NCBI GenBank assembly: GCA_937914945.1
Contig: CALGJF010000014.1
Coordinates: 48,856 to 112,855 of the forward strand
DNA length: 64,000 nucleotides
From: an uncultured Bacteroidales bacterium
GTDB taxonomy: Bacteria; Bacteroidota; Bacteroidia; Bacteroidales; Bacteroidaceae
Reading direction: 5' to 3'
A program made the position numbers and the translations under genes. The notes under the pieces were generated by a model. The model was not told where the DNA came from and did no database searches. It saw nothing but the letters and a program-made list of their open reading frames with translations. This document shows positions 26,850 to 36,233 of this stretch, in pieces; positions within the stretch are counted from its first letter, which is position 1; each line of letters opens with the position of its first letter.

Positions 26850-27877
26850 CACTAGGCTCTATAATTAGATACATTAAATGGCAATTCGCCAAGAAATTCT
26901 ACAGCAAGCAAGCATACGATTGGTGGAAGGTAAAACTCAGAAACTCTGACTTAAAGAATGAGCTCATAATTCCATTAACGCAATACACGACCAATACCAA
27001 AAACACAAAAGACCACAAAAGGGTTATTTGTATGCACGACGGCAAATTGAAAACCGGTGGGTTAGTTGATAGATTGCGGGGGATAATATCGGTATATTCA
27101 ATTTGCAAAGAATACAACATTGATTTCAAAATACTATTTACGCAGCCTTTTCCATTAGACAGATACCTTATCCCCAACAGTGTTGAATGGCGAATTTCAC
27201 AAAATGAGCTACACTACAATATTAAAGAGACTGACATTTGTTTAATTGAATCCATAAATGGAAGTAAATACGAAGCTCAAAAGCAAGATGAGTGGTTCAG
27301 AAAGGAATTAAAAAAGAGCTATTGCGAATTTCATATATATACTAACGCACATTTCTCATACAACCGTGATTTTGCAAAATTGTTTGCCGAACTTTTTAAG
27401 CCATCACCATTGTTACAGCAACTGATAGATAAAGAAAAAAAACATTTGGGTGAAAATTACATAAGCACATCATTTCGTTTTTTAGATCTTCTCAATGATT
27501 TTAATGAAACGGCGGGGGGAAATATTATATTATCCAAGACGGAACAAAGCCAACTAATAAACAAAAACATAGAACAGTTGAACAAATTACACAATAAATA
27601 TCCACAAAGAAATATTCTTGTAAACTCCGATAGCTCTACATTTCTACAAGAAGCGGCAAAACTCGATTTCACCTATATTATTCCGGGAGAAATCAGCCAT
27701 GTTGATAGCAATGCCACCATTAAAGAAAACACTCATGACAAGACATTTACAGACTTCTTTATGATAGCAAATGCCGAAGATATATTCTTATTCATAACAG
27801 GAGATATGTATAATAGCGGTTTCCCATTTGCTGCTGCACAGCTATACAATAAGCCGTTCCATATAATAAGATTCTAA
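26846..27877 (+). CDS. Unrecognised probable glycosyltransferase
   Basis: 343 residues, no TM segment, very AT-rich gene. I do not recognise the family. The segment GGLVDRLRGIISVYSICKEY near residue 72 resembles the conserved N-terminal 'G-G-L-x-x-R-L' block of fucosyltransferase-like (GT11/GT37/O-FucT superfamily) enzymes, and the C-terminal FFMIANAEDIFLFITG...FPFAAAQLYNKP resembles their acceptor/nucleotide end region where a domain switch to a second subdomain is expected. Position between the flippase and a run of glycosyltransferases supports a transferase role. This is inference, not identification. Confidence 0.5.
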   Translation: MTLGSIIRYIKWQFAKKFYSKQAYDWWKVKLRNSDLKNELIIPLTQYTTNTKNTKDHKRVICMHDGKLKTGGLVDRLRGIISVYSICKEYNIDFKILFTQPFPLDRYLIPNSVEWRISQNELHYNIKETDICLIESINGSKYEAQKQDEWFRKELKKSYCEFHIYTNAHFSYNRDFAKLFAELFKPSPLLQQLIDKEKKHLGENYISTSFRFLDLLNDFNETAGGNIILSKTEQSQLINKNIEQLNKLHNKYPQRNILVNSDSSTFLQEAAKLDFTYIIPGEISHVDSNATIKENTHDKTFTDFFMIANAEDIFLFITGDMYNSGFPFAAAQLYNKPFHIIRF

Positions 27878-28001
27878 AGGATTGGGTTCTTGTTATAAAA
27901 CTCTATTTATATGCAGCAATAGTATTTAGAATTAGGTAGCTCTGCTCAAGAAAAGTTCAATAGGTAATATTGAATAAGAAAAAGTAATAGGAAACAACAA
28001 T

Positions 28002-28955
28002 ATGGTGTCAATTATAATCCCTGTATACAAAACTGAAAAGTATATTCGAAATTGCCTTGACTCTATTTTAGCACAAACATACACTCATTGGGAAGCAATA
28101 CTTGTTGATGATGGCAGCCCCGATGATTCCGGGCTTATATGCGATGAATATGCAGCAAAAGACACACGCTTTAGGGTTATCCATCAAAAAAACGGTGGTG
28201 TAGTAAATGCTCGCAACAATGGTATCAATGTAGCAAAGGGAGAGTATCTCGCTTTTATCGACAGCGACGACTACATAGAAGATAACATGCTTGAGGAGAT
28301 GGTGTCTCTAGCCAAAAACAAGCAATTAGACATTGTGTGGTGCGACGTTAAAGAGATACACCCTACTTGCACCACATATGAGCCTATTTTGCTTGACAAC
28401 AATAATAAAAACATCAGCAACCTATTACGTTCATCTCTACCCGGATATTTATGTAACAAACTTATCAAGAAAGCATTTTGGGAAAAATGTAATATTGTAA
28501 CTGATGAACGTTCGGTTGTTTTTGAAGATACTTTTATTTCATTGCAACTATTGGCAAATAATCCTAATAATGGAATAATAAACAAACCATTTTACAATTA
28601 TATAAAAACAAATATCAATGCAGCAACCCACAAGAATAAATCATCCATAATAGTTAGAGCAGAAGGAAACATCATTAATATCTACAATTACCTAAAAAAA
28701 ACAGAACTATTAGAAAAGTACCATAAAGAGTTTACTGCACTATCGCTTAAATTAAAAATTGAGATGCTTCAATATGACATTAAGAAAGCAAGAAAAATAT
28801 TTCCTTTCTCACATATTAAGCTCCAAAACTTTAGATTTCCATTACTTACATCCATATTTTATTGGTTAGGATTTAATTGTGGTGTTATTGGAGAATTATT
28901 ATTCAAAACAAGATTTAGTTTGCTGAAAAATGAACATTTGCATCATAAACGATGA
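28002..28955 (+). CDS. Glycosyltransferase family 2
   Basis: 317 residues. GT-A fold: SIIIPVYKTEKYIRNCLDSILAQTY start, DDGSPDDSG nucleotide-binding block, and the DxD-type motif IDSDDY. The C-terminal third lacks a TM anchor but is basic. It adds one sugar to the lipid-linked repeat unit at the inner membrane; sugar unknown. The 124-bp gap before it is the largest between flippase and polymerase, and its last 26 bp overlap the next gene. Confidence 0.88.
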   Translation: MVSIIIPVYKTEKYIRNCLDSILAQTYTHWEAILVDDGSPDDSGLICDEYAAKDTRFRVIHQKNGGVVNARNNGINVAKGEYLAFIDSDDYIEDNMLEEMVSLAKNKQLDIVWCDVKEIHPTCTTYEPILLDNNNKNISNLLRSSLPGYLCNKLIKKAFWEKCNIVTDERSVVFEDTFISLQLLANNPNNGIINKPFYNYIKTNINAATHKNKSSIIVRAEGNIINIYNYLKKTELLEKYHKEFTALSLKLKIEMLQYDIKKARKIFPFSHIKLQNFRFPLLTSIFYWLGFNCGVIGELLFKTRFSLLKNEHLHHKR

Positions 28956-30123
28956 CATGCTCCCTCAACATATGGGTGGTATAAAAAGAGTTTTATCGAT
29001 TTTAGTCAAGGAATGGGAAAACGAATGTAATATTGTTATTATATCAGTAGCACCCATAGGTACCAGATACGACATCTTCGGTAAAGCCAAGCAACGAATC
29101 TTTCCAAACACAAAAGACATTCTGTCATGCGAAAATATTGAATATTTTAAAGAGGTTATACAAGAATCTAATATTGATATCATTCTTCAACCATACGCCA
29201 ACAACGAGGTATTAACAAGATTATGTGTTAAAATAAAACAAGAACTGAATACCAAACTCTTTATTGCAGTACATTTTGCCATAACATATCAAGAAGACAT
29301 ATTAAAAAGCTATTTCTTCAATAGATATAGAATTGGTAGCTCCATTGTTAAATGGATCAAAGAAATCCTCCTTTATCTCAAATATCTCTTCATCACAAAA
29401 AGAAATATCAGAGAGCACAATAATGCATATTATCGTTTTATAATTGAAAATTCCGACAAGATTATTCTTTTATCTGAATCACATATTAATACATTAAAAC
29501 AAATATATAAAAGCAATAATATAAATAATGTTATATGTATTAACAATCCGGCAATTATATCAACAAACAACAAGAATATCTGCAAAAGCAAAAAGATAAT
29601 ATGGTGCGGAAGAGTAGAATGCAGTGCAAAACGCGCGGACCGCATTGTTGATATTTGGAAAGAAATTGCACCTAAATATCCCGATTGGGAACTAATAATA
29701 ATAGGTAGTGGAGATATAGAACATTTTAGAAAAATTTGTCAGGAACATAATATTCCCAATATCACATTTGCAGGTTCATGCGACCCCACAGAATTCTACA
29801 AACAAGGCGAAATCATTTGTATGACAAGTTCAACAGAAGGATGGGGCATGGTACTCATAGAAGCCATGTTACACGGCTGTGTACCAATAGCATACAACAG
29901 CTATACAAGTTTGCAAGACATTATAACTGAGAATTACAATGGCTTTACTGTTACCCCATACAATGAAAAAGAATACATTAAGAAGCTAAGAATGTTGATG
30001 GATGACAAAAAACTTCGAGAAAGATTCTCTAAAACCGGATACGAGTCAATTAAACGATTTGACCACAAAACAATTGCAAAAAAATGGCTGGATATTTTCA
30101 GCGAAGAGATTACCATCGGATAA
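28930..30123 (+). CDS. Glycosyltransferase family 4 (GT-B)
   Basis: 397 residues. N-terminal Rossmann domain starts with ICIINDDMLPQHMGGIKRVL; the C-terminal nucleotide-sugar domain contains IIWCGRVECSAKRADRI and the E-x7-E block TEGWGMVLIEAMLHG. Retaining glycosyltransferase of the polysaccharide assembly line. Strongly AT-rich codon use with many ATA/AAT codons. Start overlaps the upstream GT2 gene by 26 bp. Confidence 0.88.
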   Translation: MNICIINDDMLPQHMGGIKRVLSILVKEWENECNIVIISVAPIGTRYDIFGKAKQRIFPNTKDILSCENIEYFKEVIQESNIDIILQPYANNEVLTRLCVKIKQELNTKLFIAVHFAITYQEDILKSYFFNRYRIGSSIVKWIKEILLYLKYLFITKRNIREHNNAYYRFIIENSDKIILLSESHINTLKQIYKSNNINNVICINNPAIISTNNKNICKSKKIIWCGRVECSAKRADRIVDIWKEIAPKYPDWELIIIGSGDIEHFRKICQEHNIPNITFAGSCDPTEFYKQGEIICMTSSTEGWGMVLIEAMLHGCVPIAYNSYTSLQDIITENYNGFTVTPYNEKEYIKKLRMLMDDKKLRERFSKTGYESIKRFDHKTIAKKWLDIFSEEITIG

Positions 30124-30149
30124 TCGAAAAACATTTGATAAATTCATCT

Positions 30150-31151
30150 ATGAAAAATCCCTCCCCTGCAGTTTCAATAATAGTTCCTGTATTTAATACA
30201 GAAAAACATATTTGCAGATGTTTGAATAGCATTAAATCACAAACTTATAATAATTTTGAGGTTATTATTGTTGATGATGGCAGTTCCGACAATAGTGGTG
30301 CTATATGCGACAAATATGCAGCAAACGACAATCGCTTTAGAGTTATTCACAAGGAAAATGGAGGAGTAAGCACTGCAAGGCAAACAGGCTTGGAGAACGC
30401 AAATGGAGAATTTATAATACACATCGACTCTGACGATTGGATAGAATCTAATATGCTACAAGAACTTATTGAAACAGCCGATAAAGAAAAAGCCGATATG
30501 GTTATATGCGACTTCTTTGAGGAGAGCAACAATAACTCCCACTATGCCTCGCAGAACCTATATAATCCCATTACAGCTAAAGAAGTGCAATCAAAAATAA
30601 TTAATACAGAACTGCTTGGAAATTGTTGGAATAAACTCACAAGAAAAGCATGCTGCAAAGATATAAGTTTCTCACCGACAAACGTTTCGTTAGGAGAAGA
30701 CATGCTCTTCAATGTAAAAATACTTTGCAACGACATTAAAATATATTATCTGCCAAAAGCCTATTACCACTATGGAATAAATCAGCCTACATCAATAACT
30801 AGGAATATTAATCTACAGCACATATTAAAGAATCGGCAAATAGTCATTAACGAATTATGTAAAATTATTAACAAAGAAGAGTTTAACAATTTTCATAATC
30901 TTAAAAAGAATGTACTTGATGTTCTTTTCTATAATAAAAACCTGAATAACTTAAAAACCACATACACCGAGATACACCCCGATATAATTAATAATAACAA
31001 AAAATATCGGCCTTTGGCTCCATTAGGCTACTTTATGGCAATGGCACTTAAAGGACACGCATACACTGCCTATTACTTATATAAAATAAATATTTTTACT
31101 ATTAAATTTATTCAACGGATAAGAAAAATCTTTTATCTAAATTCATACTAA
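30150..31151 (+). CDS. Glycosyltransferase family 2
   Basis: 333 residues from ATG 30150; an in-frame ATG at 30084 would overlap the preceding gene by 40 bp and add residues without similarity. GT-A motifs: SIIVPVFNTEKHICRCLNSI, DDGSSDNSG, HIDSDDWI. It resembles the GT2 encoded at 28002-28955 in its first 110 residues (shared DD-G-S-x-D-x-S-G, CDKYAANDNRFRVIH versus CDEYAAKDTRFRVIH), so the two are probably paralogues or of common donor origin. Adds one sugar to the repeat unit. Confidence 0.88.
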   Translation: MKNPSPAVSIIVPVFNTEKHICRCLNSIKSQTYNNFEVIIVDDGSSDNSGAICDKYAANDNRFRVIHKENGGVSTARQTGLENANGEFIIHIDSDDWIESNMLQELIETADKEKADMVICDFFEESNNNSHYASQNLYNPITAKEVQSKIINTELLGNCWNKLTRKACCKDISFSPTNVSLGEDMLFNVKILCNDIKIYYLPKAYYHYGINQPTSITRNINLQHILKNRQIVINELCKIINKEEFNNFHNLKKNVLDVLFYNKNLNNLKTTYTEIHPDIINNNKKYRPLAPLGYFMAMALKGHAYTAYYLYKINIFTIKFIQRIRKIFYLNSY

Positions 31152-31184
31152 TAAAAACCATTCCCCCACAAGTACAAGTATGAT

Positions 31185-32252
31185 ATGAAACGTATCTCTT
31201 TCGTCTTCCCCCACCCTGTTGCCGGGCCCACTGGCGGTTATAAGGTTGTATATGAATATGCCAACCGCCTTGTTGCCGACGGACATACGGTTAATATCAT
31301 ATATTCCGGCTCGCTTTTTTGGAAAGAGAAAAGCCTCTATTATAAACTGACTAACTGCGTCCGCTACATTCAGCATATTCTTAAAGGATATTCCGGGAGA
31401 AGGTGGTTCGCACTCGATAAGCGTGTAAAGGAGCATCTGACACTATCACTAAACTATCGCCATGTGCCCAAGAGCGATATTTACATCTGCACATCGCCTT
31501 ACACTGCAATGTATGTAAAGGATTATCCCACTGAAAATAAGTACTATTTCATACAAGGTTATGAGAATTGGGGGCGGGTAACAGATGAAATATTACGAGC
31601 TACATATCACTACCCATTAAAGAAGATTGTAATATCCGACTGGCTTGCAAGAGTGATGCAAGAGGAGGGGTGCGACTACACAATAATAAAAAACGGGTTT
31701 GATTTCGAATACTTTAAGATAAGTATAAGCATAGAAGAAAGGGAAAGACATTCCATTGCCATGGCATATAGCAACAACGCGCTTAAAGGTTGCGAATATG
31801 GTTTAGAGGCACTTGAGATTGTGAAGAAAGAATACCCTAATACAAAAATAAAAATCTTCGGGCTATGCGAGAGACCAGCCATGCTGCCTCATGACTACGA
31901 ATATTGCCAAGCCCCAGACAAAAATACAATAAATAGAATTTATAACGAAAGTGCGATATTTTTGGCAACAAGCAATAGTGAGGGATGGGGGCTGACAATA
32001 GGTGAGGCTATGATTTGCGGTGCAGCTGTAGTCTGCACCAACAACAACGGATACCTTGAGATGGCAAAGGATGGCGAAACAGCACTTGTCTCACCAATAG
32101 AAGATGCACAAGGGCTGGCAAATAATATTATAAAGCTATTAAAAGACGACAATCTGCGCCAACAAATTGCAAGGAATGGGAACGAATTTATCAAGCGTTT
32201 CAATTGGAACGACTCATATAAGAGACTAAAAAACACACTTAACATAGAATGA
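31185..32252 (+). CDS. Glycosyltransferase family 4
   Basis: 355 residues. Starts FVFPHPVAGPTGGYKVVYEYAN, with the glycine-rich acceptor-side loop, and carries SEGWGLTIGEAMICGAAVVCTN near residues 265-285, the donor-binding E-x7-E motif. A middle block (FIQGYENWG...) is typical of rhamnosyl-type GT4 enzymes such as those acting on O-antigen, but the donor cannot be fixed. Base composition returns to that of the host from here on. Ends in an ATGA overlap with the HAD gene. Confidence 0.87.
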   Translation: MKRISFVFPHPVAGPTGGYKVVYEYANRLVADGHTVNIIYSGSLFWKEKSLYYKLTNCVRYIQHILKGYSGRRWFALDKRVKEHLTLSLNYRHVPKSDIYICTSPYTAMYVKDYPTENKYYFIQGYENWGRVTDEILRATYHYPLKKIVISDWLARVMQEEGCDYTIIKNGFDFEYFKISISIEERERHSIAMAYSNNALKGCEYGLEALEIVKKEYPNTKIKIFGLCERPAMLPHDYEYCQAPDKNTINRIYNESAIFLATSNSEGWGLTIGEAMICGAAVVCTNNNGYLEMAKDGETALVSPIEDAQGLANNIIKLLKDDNLRQQIARNGNEFIKRFNWNDSYKRLKNTLNIE

Positions 32253-34141
32253 GACTCGCCTCCTTCGACATATTCGATACGGTGCTCATACGCAAATGCG
32301 GCAAGCCCGAGAACATCTTCTACCTGCTTGCACACAAGCTATACCCCGGGGACAAAGATAAAAGGGAGAAGTTTGTCGCATGGCGCAGAGAGGCCGAAGG
32401 ACGTGTGGCAAACAACATCAAAGGAGGCGAAACAACCATTGCCGATATATATACCGCTGAGGGAGTAACCTTGTTCCATGATTATACTTCCGCACAGCTG
32501 ATAGAAGCAGAAAAAGAGGTTGAGGCAGAAAACCTAACTGCCAACCCCGCTGTAAAAGCAATAATAGAAAAATGCCGAGCCGAGGGTAAAACAATATGCT
32601 TTATATCGGATATGTACCTCGATAGTGAGTTCCTTGCCCGGGTATTAAAACGCGAAGGGTGCCTCACAGGCGAAGAACGAGTATATGTATCGTGCGAAGA
32701 GGGAGCAAGAAAATCCACCGGCGCACTATATGACAAATTGCGCAGCCACCTAAAACCCGCACAATGGGAACACTACGGCGACCACCCTGTGAGCGATGTT
32801 AAAAGAGCTATTAACAGAGGGATAGAAGCAAAGCATATAAATACAGCCTATACCGAGAACGAGAAACACCTCGCCGAGAACAGCGAAGAATATGGCTGCG
32901 AGCTTTCGTGCCTTGCCGGCCTGCAACGAACTGCGCGAATTAAATTAGGGAACACCCCATTCACCACCCTTGCAGCCGATTTTGTTGCACCTGCGTATAT
33001 TCCGTATGTAAAGTTTATATTGGAGAAGGCAAAAGAGCTTGGAATAAAACGCCTCTATTTCCTGTCGCGCGACAGCTACATATTGCAAAAGATAGCAGAA
33101 ACAGAACAAGCCAACTACCCCGATGTTCAACTGAAATATCTGTTTGTATCGCGCAAGGCACTCTTACTACCCTACCTGCACAAGCCATCGGCAGATAAGT
33201 TTATAGCAATACAGGACAAACAGACACTCATTGGCAAAAACACCGAGGAGCTGTTGCAAAGCATTGGCACAAGCCGTGCCGAATTAAAGGATAAATACTC
33301 CACCACAATAGGCTACACCAAAATAGAGAGTGCAAAGGAAGAAAAAGATTTTATAGAGAAAATCTTTGGCACTGCAAGCAGTTACAAAAGCCATTTGCAA
33401 GAACTTGCACAAGAGAAACGCACACTGCTGAACGAATATTTTGCACAAGAGGGCCTCTTTGATAATGTAAAAACAGCAATGGTGGATGTTGGCTGGTTAG
33501 GCACAACACGCCTGATGATAAACAGTATATTGAAAGAGGAAGGACACAAAGAGACACTGTTTTTCTATTATGGAATAAGAGGGGATGTGCTCAATGAAAA
33601 TTATGGTAAATATTACAGCTACAATACTCCGCAAGAGCTCAGCACCGAACTCACCACACTCATTGAAAACTATTTCTCGGCATCGCCCTACCCATCCACC
33701 ATTGGATACTGCAAAAACAATGGCATGATAGAGCCCTGTTTCAGGCCGAGCGAGGAGTATAATGAAAATAATATCATAAAGGCCAATACCGCAGCTTGCG
33801 GATTTATCGCAAAGGAGATAGCTCTGAATAAGTTCTGCCCTGTGGCATTAAAGGAGTGGTGTAAACGGGCATCACAAGATATCCTTTCACTGAAACATAG
33901 TGATATAGATCTATCCCCACTATGTGAGGCTGAGATATTCGACGGGAAACCATTCGTAAAAAATTTGTCCGCAAGGGAATTACTCAACATAATTCTGTTT
34001 GGCGGGCGATGCACGGCATTTGACAAGGCAAGCGTAAAACTGTCCGTGGGCAACAGCCTTTTCCCTGTTACATGGGGAATTTGCCAAATAACAGGCAAAA
34101 TCAGGCGTTTCCTATACCTTAAATTAAAGAAACAAAAATGA
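32249..34141 (+). CDS. HAD-superfamily protein of COG5610 type, two-domain
   Basis: 630 residues. HAD motif I is SFDIFDTVLIR (Asp7, Asp10); motif II is FISDMYLDS near 115-122; motif IV is GDHPVSDV near 171-178, so the N-terminal 220 residues look like a complete HAD phosphatase/phosphotransferase core with cap. The following 400 residues (PFTTLAADFVAPAYIPYVKFILEKAKELG...) form a second domain I do not recognise. Such proteins recur inside glycan clusters of many bacteria with unknown role. It is translationally coupled on both sides by ATGA overlaps to glycosyltransferases, so it is part of the same assembly line. Dephosphorylation of a glycan or precursor is one possibility. Confidence 0.75.
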   Translation: MRLASFDIFDTVLIRKCGKPENIFYLLAHKLYPGDKDKREKFVAWRREAEGRVANNIKGGETTIADIYTAEGVTLFHDYTSAQLIEAEKEVEAENLTANPAVKAIIEKCRAEGKTICFISDMYLDSEFLARVLKREGCLTGEERVYVSCEEGARKSTGALYDKLRSHLKPAQWEHYGDHPVSDVKRAINRGIEAKHINTAYTENEKHLAENSEEYGCELSCLAGLQRTARIKLGNTPFTTLAADFVAPAYIPYVKFILEKAKELGIKRLYFLSRDSYILQKIAETEQANYPDVQLKYLFVSRKALLLPYLHKPSADKFIAIQDKQTLIGKNTEELLQSIGTSRAELKDKYSTTIGYTKIESAKEEKDFIEKIFGTASSYKSHLQELAQEKRTLLNEYFAQEGLFDNVKTAMVDVGWLGTTRLMINSILKEEGHKETLFFYYGIRGDVLNENYGKYYSYNTPQELSTELTTLIENYFSASPYPSTIGYCKNNGMIEPCFRPSEEYNENNIIKANTAACGFIAKEIALNKFCPVALKEWCKRASQDILSLKHSDIDLSPLCEAEIFDGKPFVKNLSARELLNIILFGGRCTAFDKASVKLSVGNSLFPVTWGICQITGKIRRFLYLKLKKQK

Positions 34142-34989
34142 GAATAGCTACCATATTGCTAAACTACAACTCTGCTGCCGATTGCAAAAAGTGCATAGGT
34201 TATCTGCAACAGCAAGATGGCATAGAGCAAGAGATAATAGTGGTGGACAACTGCTCGCACAAAGAAGATAAGGAGAGCGTTGAAAGCTTTTGCAAAGCTA
34301 CGGGAGCGACCTTTATTGCAAACGACCGCAATAGCGGATATAATGCAGGTAACAACGTGGGGTTGCGATATGCAACCGAGCATGGATACGAATATGCCCT
34401 TATTGCAAACCCCGATATGGAGTTCCCGCAAAAGGACTACATACACAAATTGCTGCAACCAATGATAGAGAATAAGGATATTGTTGTTTGTGGCAGTGAT
34501 ATTGTGGGGGTTGACGGGCGGCACCAAAGCCCAATGTACCGCGACGGGAATTGGCGCGACAGCTGGGGATGGCTCACCGGCTTATTCAAAAAGCAAAAAG
34601 CCGATACATACGATTTTATAGACAACTACAGCACAAGCCACTATTGTGCAAAAGTTTGTGGTTGCTGCCTTGCGGTGCGCCTTTCATTCATTGAAAGCAT
34701 CGGTTTCTTTGACGAGTACCCCCTGCTCTATTGCGAGGAGGCTATTCTTGCGAAACAGGTTGAGCGTGCCGGCAAAAAGATGTACTACACTACGGAGGCT
34801 CAAGCCGTTCATGCACATATCAACAGCCAAAAAGGAGACCCAGCAAGGAGGTTCAAGCAGTGGAGACGCTCGCGCCTATATTACATTGAGAGATATAGTG
34901 GCGACACTGTTTATGGGCAGTTATTGTCAAAGCTATCAATAAGCATATACATAGCAATATCACTATTTATAAATAAACTGAAACAATAA
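34138..34989 (+). CDS. Glycosyltransferase family 2 (rhamnosyltransferase-like, WbbL type)
   Basis: 283 residues. RIATILLNYNSAADCKKCIGYL start, VVDNCSHKE donor site, and the block NSGYNAGNNVGLRYA, which is the characteristic N-x-G-(F/Y)-(A/G)-x-G-N-N-x-G motif of COG1216 rhamnosyltransferases. The DxD equivalent is NPDME. C-terminal part contains GCCLAVRLSFIESIGFFDEYPLLYCEE, the usual acceptor-side motif with the catalytic Asp/Glu. Coupled to the HAD gene by ATGA and to the polymerase by a TAATG overlap. Confidence 0.88.
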   Translation: MRIATILLNYNSAADCKKCIGYLQQQDGIEQEIIVVDNCSHKEDKESVESFCKATGATFIANDRNSGYNAGNNVGLRYATEHGYEYALIANPDMEFPQKDYIHKLLQPMIENKDIVVCGSDIVGVDGRHQSPMYRDGNWRDSWGWLTGLFKKQKADTYDFIDNYSTSHYCAKVCGCCLAVRLSFIESIGFFDEYPLLYCEEAILAKQVERAGKKMYYTTEAQAVHAHINSQKGDPARRFKQWRRSRLYYIERYSGDTVYGQLLSKLSISIYIAISLFINKLKQ

Positions 34990-36233
34990 TGCCATATACA
35001 ACAAATGTAAGATTAAGGCTATTCACTACATTTTTTTTAATCTATTTCAACATCACGTACATCCCCATCGAAGGGCATGTCGGGTTTGGAATAGGTCGAA
35101 TCATAATATGTAGTATCTCCATCGCTTTTATGCTGACTTATTCGTTAAAGCTTTCCAAAGCGATGATTATTGGAATTATTTATCTTCTGTATCAATATCT
35201 GTCAGCAGGTTTTCACCCTGAGAGTTGGCGATGGAGCACTCTGTTATTTTCTACAGCTTTTGTATTAAGTTACATCAGTATATACAACTTTATTGTTATT
35301 GAAAAGGTTTTTTCTATCGAATATTTCTTAAAGATATGCAAATGGGTTATGATGGCATATTTCGTGGTGTGTATTGTGCAACAAGCGCTCATTGTAATCG
35401 GAATTGCATACTTACCACTTGTTAATATGATGCTACCCCTTGGTCGAGGTCTCGGATGCCAATCGTTGGCTCTTGAGCCAAGCCACTTCGCGCGCATTAT
35501 GCTAGTATTCTATTATGCATATATAAAATGCAGTGAATATATACGAGGAGAAGGTCCATTTACATTAAATGAACTTTTTAGTGGCGAACACAAGTGGATA
35601 ACGATACGCTTTCTATGGATGATGCTTACCATGGGTAGTGGAACTGCTTTCATCTGCTTAATTTTTATAAGCCTCTATTTTGTGCGCAAACATAACTGGT
35701 ACTACATGATCCCCATTCTTGCTATCTGCTATTCGCTCATACAAGCATCGGGAATTGAGGCGCTTGACCGCGCAACAAGTACAATTGAAGCGACAAGAAC
35801 CCTTGATGCTGAAACAGTGCGTGAGACCGATAGCTCCGCCTCTGCCCGAATTACTCCAATACTTAATTCTTTGAATGCCGATTTCACATCTTTTGACACA
35901 TGGTTCGGCAAAGGAATTGATGCAGGATTAGCTATGGGGTTAAATAGAACAATGTTTGATGACTATGGCGTTATCTTCTATATTATAACATTAATATTTA
36001 ACTTTTCTTGTGCATACAACATCTTCTCTTTGGGCACAATACTAATGTTTATCGGTATCGGTGGCGGCAGCGGTGGTAATATATATTACGCTTGGGCGCT
36101 TATGATGATAATGACATGCGTAAAGTATTTCTATGAAAACAGATACAATCCCGATATATACGAAGAGGAAGAAGATAATGACGAGAAAGAATGCGAAGAA
36201 ATCGCTATAAATACGAAATCGACAAATGCCTGA
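34989..36233 (+). CDS. Wzy-like O-antigen/capsule polymerase
   Basis: 414 residues, about ten to eleven hydrophobic segments, with a large polar loop near residues 255-315, as expected for the periplasmic loop of Wzy. The tail after the last helix is extremely acidic (EEEEDNDEKECEE). No sequence motif is diagnostic in this family; the call rests on topology and context with Wzx, Wza and Wzc homologues. It would polymerise undecaprenyl-linked repeat units on the periplasmic side. Confidence 0.75.
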   Translation: MPYTTNVRLRLFTTFFLIYFNITYIPIEGHVGFGIGRIIICSISIAFMLTYSLKLSKAMIIGIIYLLYQYLSAGFHPESWRWSTLLFSTAFVLSYISIYNFIVIEKVFSIEYFLKICKWVMMAYFVVCIVQQALIVIGIAYLPLVNMMLPLGRGLGCQSLALEPSHFARIMLVFYYAYIKCSEYIRGEGPFTLNELFSGEHKWITIRFLWMMLTMGSGTAFICLIFISLYFVRKHNWYYMIPILAICYSLIQASGIEALDRATSTIEATRTLDAETVRETDSSASARITPILNSLNADFTSFDTWFGKGIDAGLAMGLNRTMFDDYGVIFYIITLIFNFSCAYNIFSLGTILMFIGIGGGSGGNIYYAWALMMIMTCVKYFYENRYNPDIYEEEEDNDEKECEEIAINTKSTNA

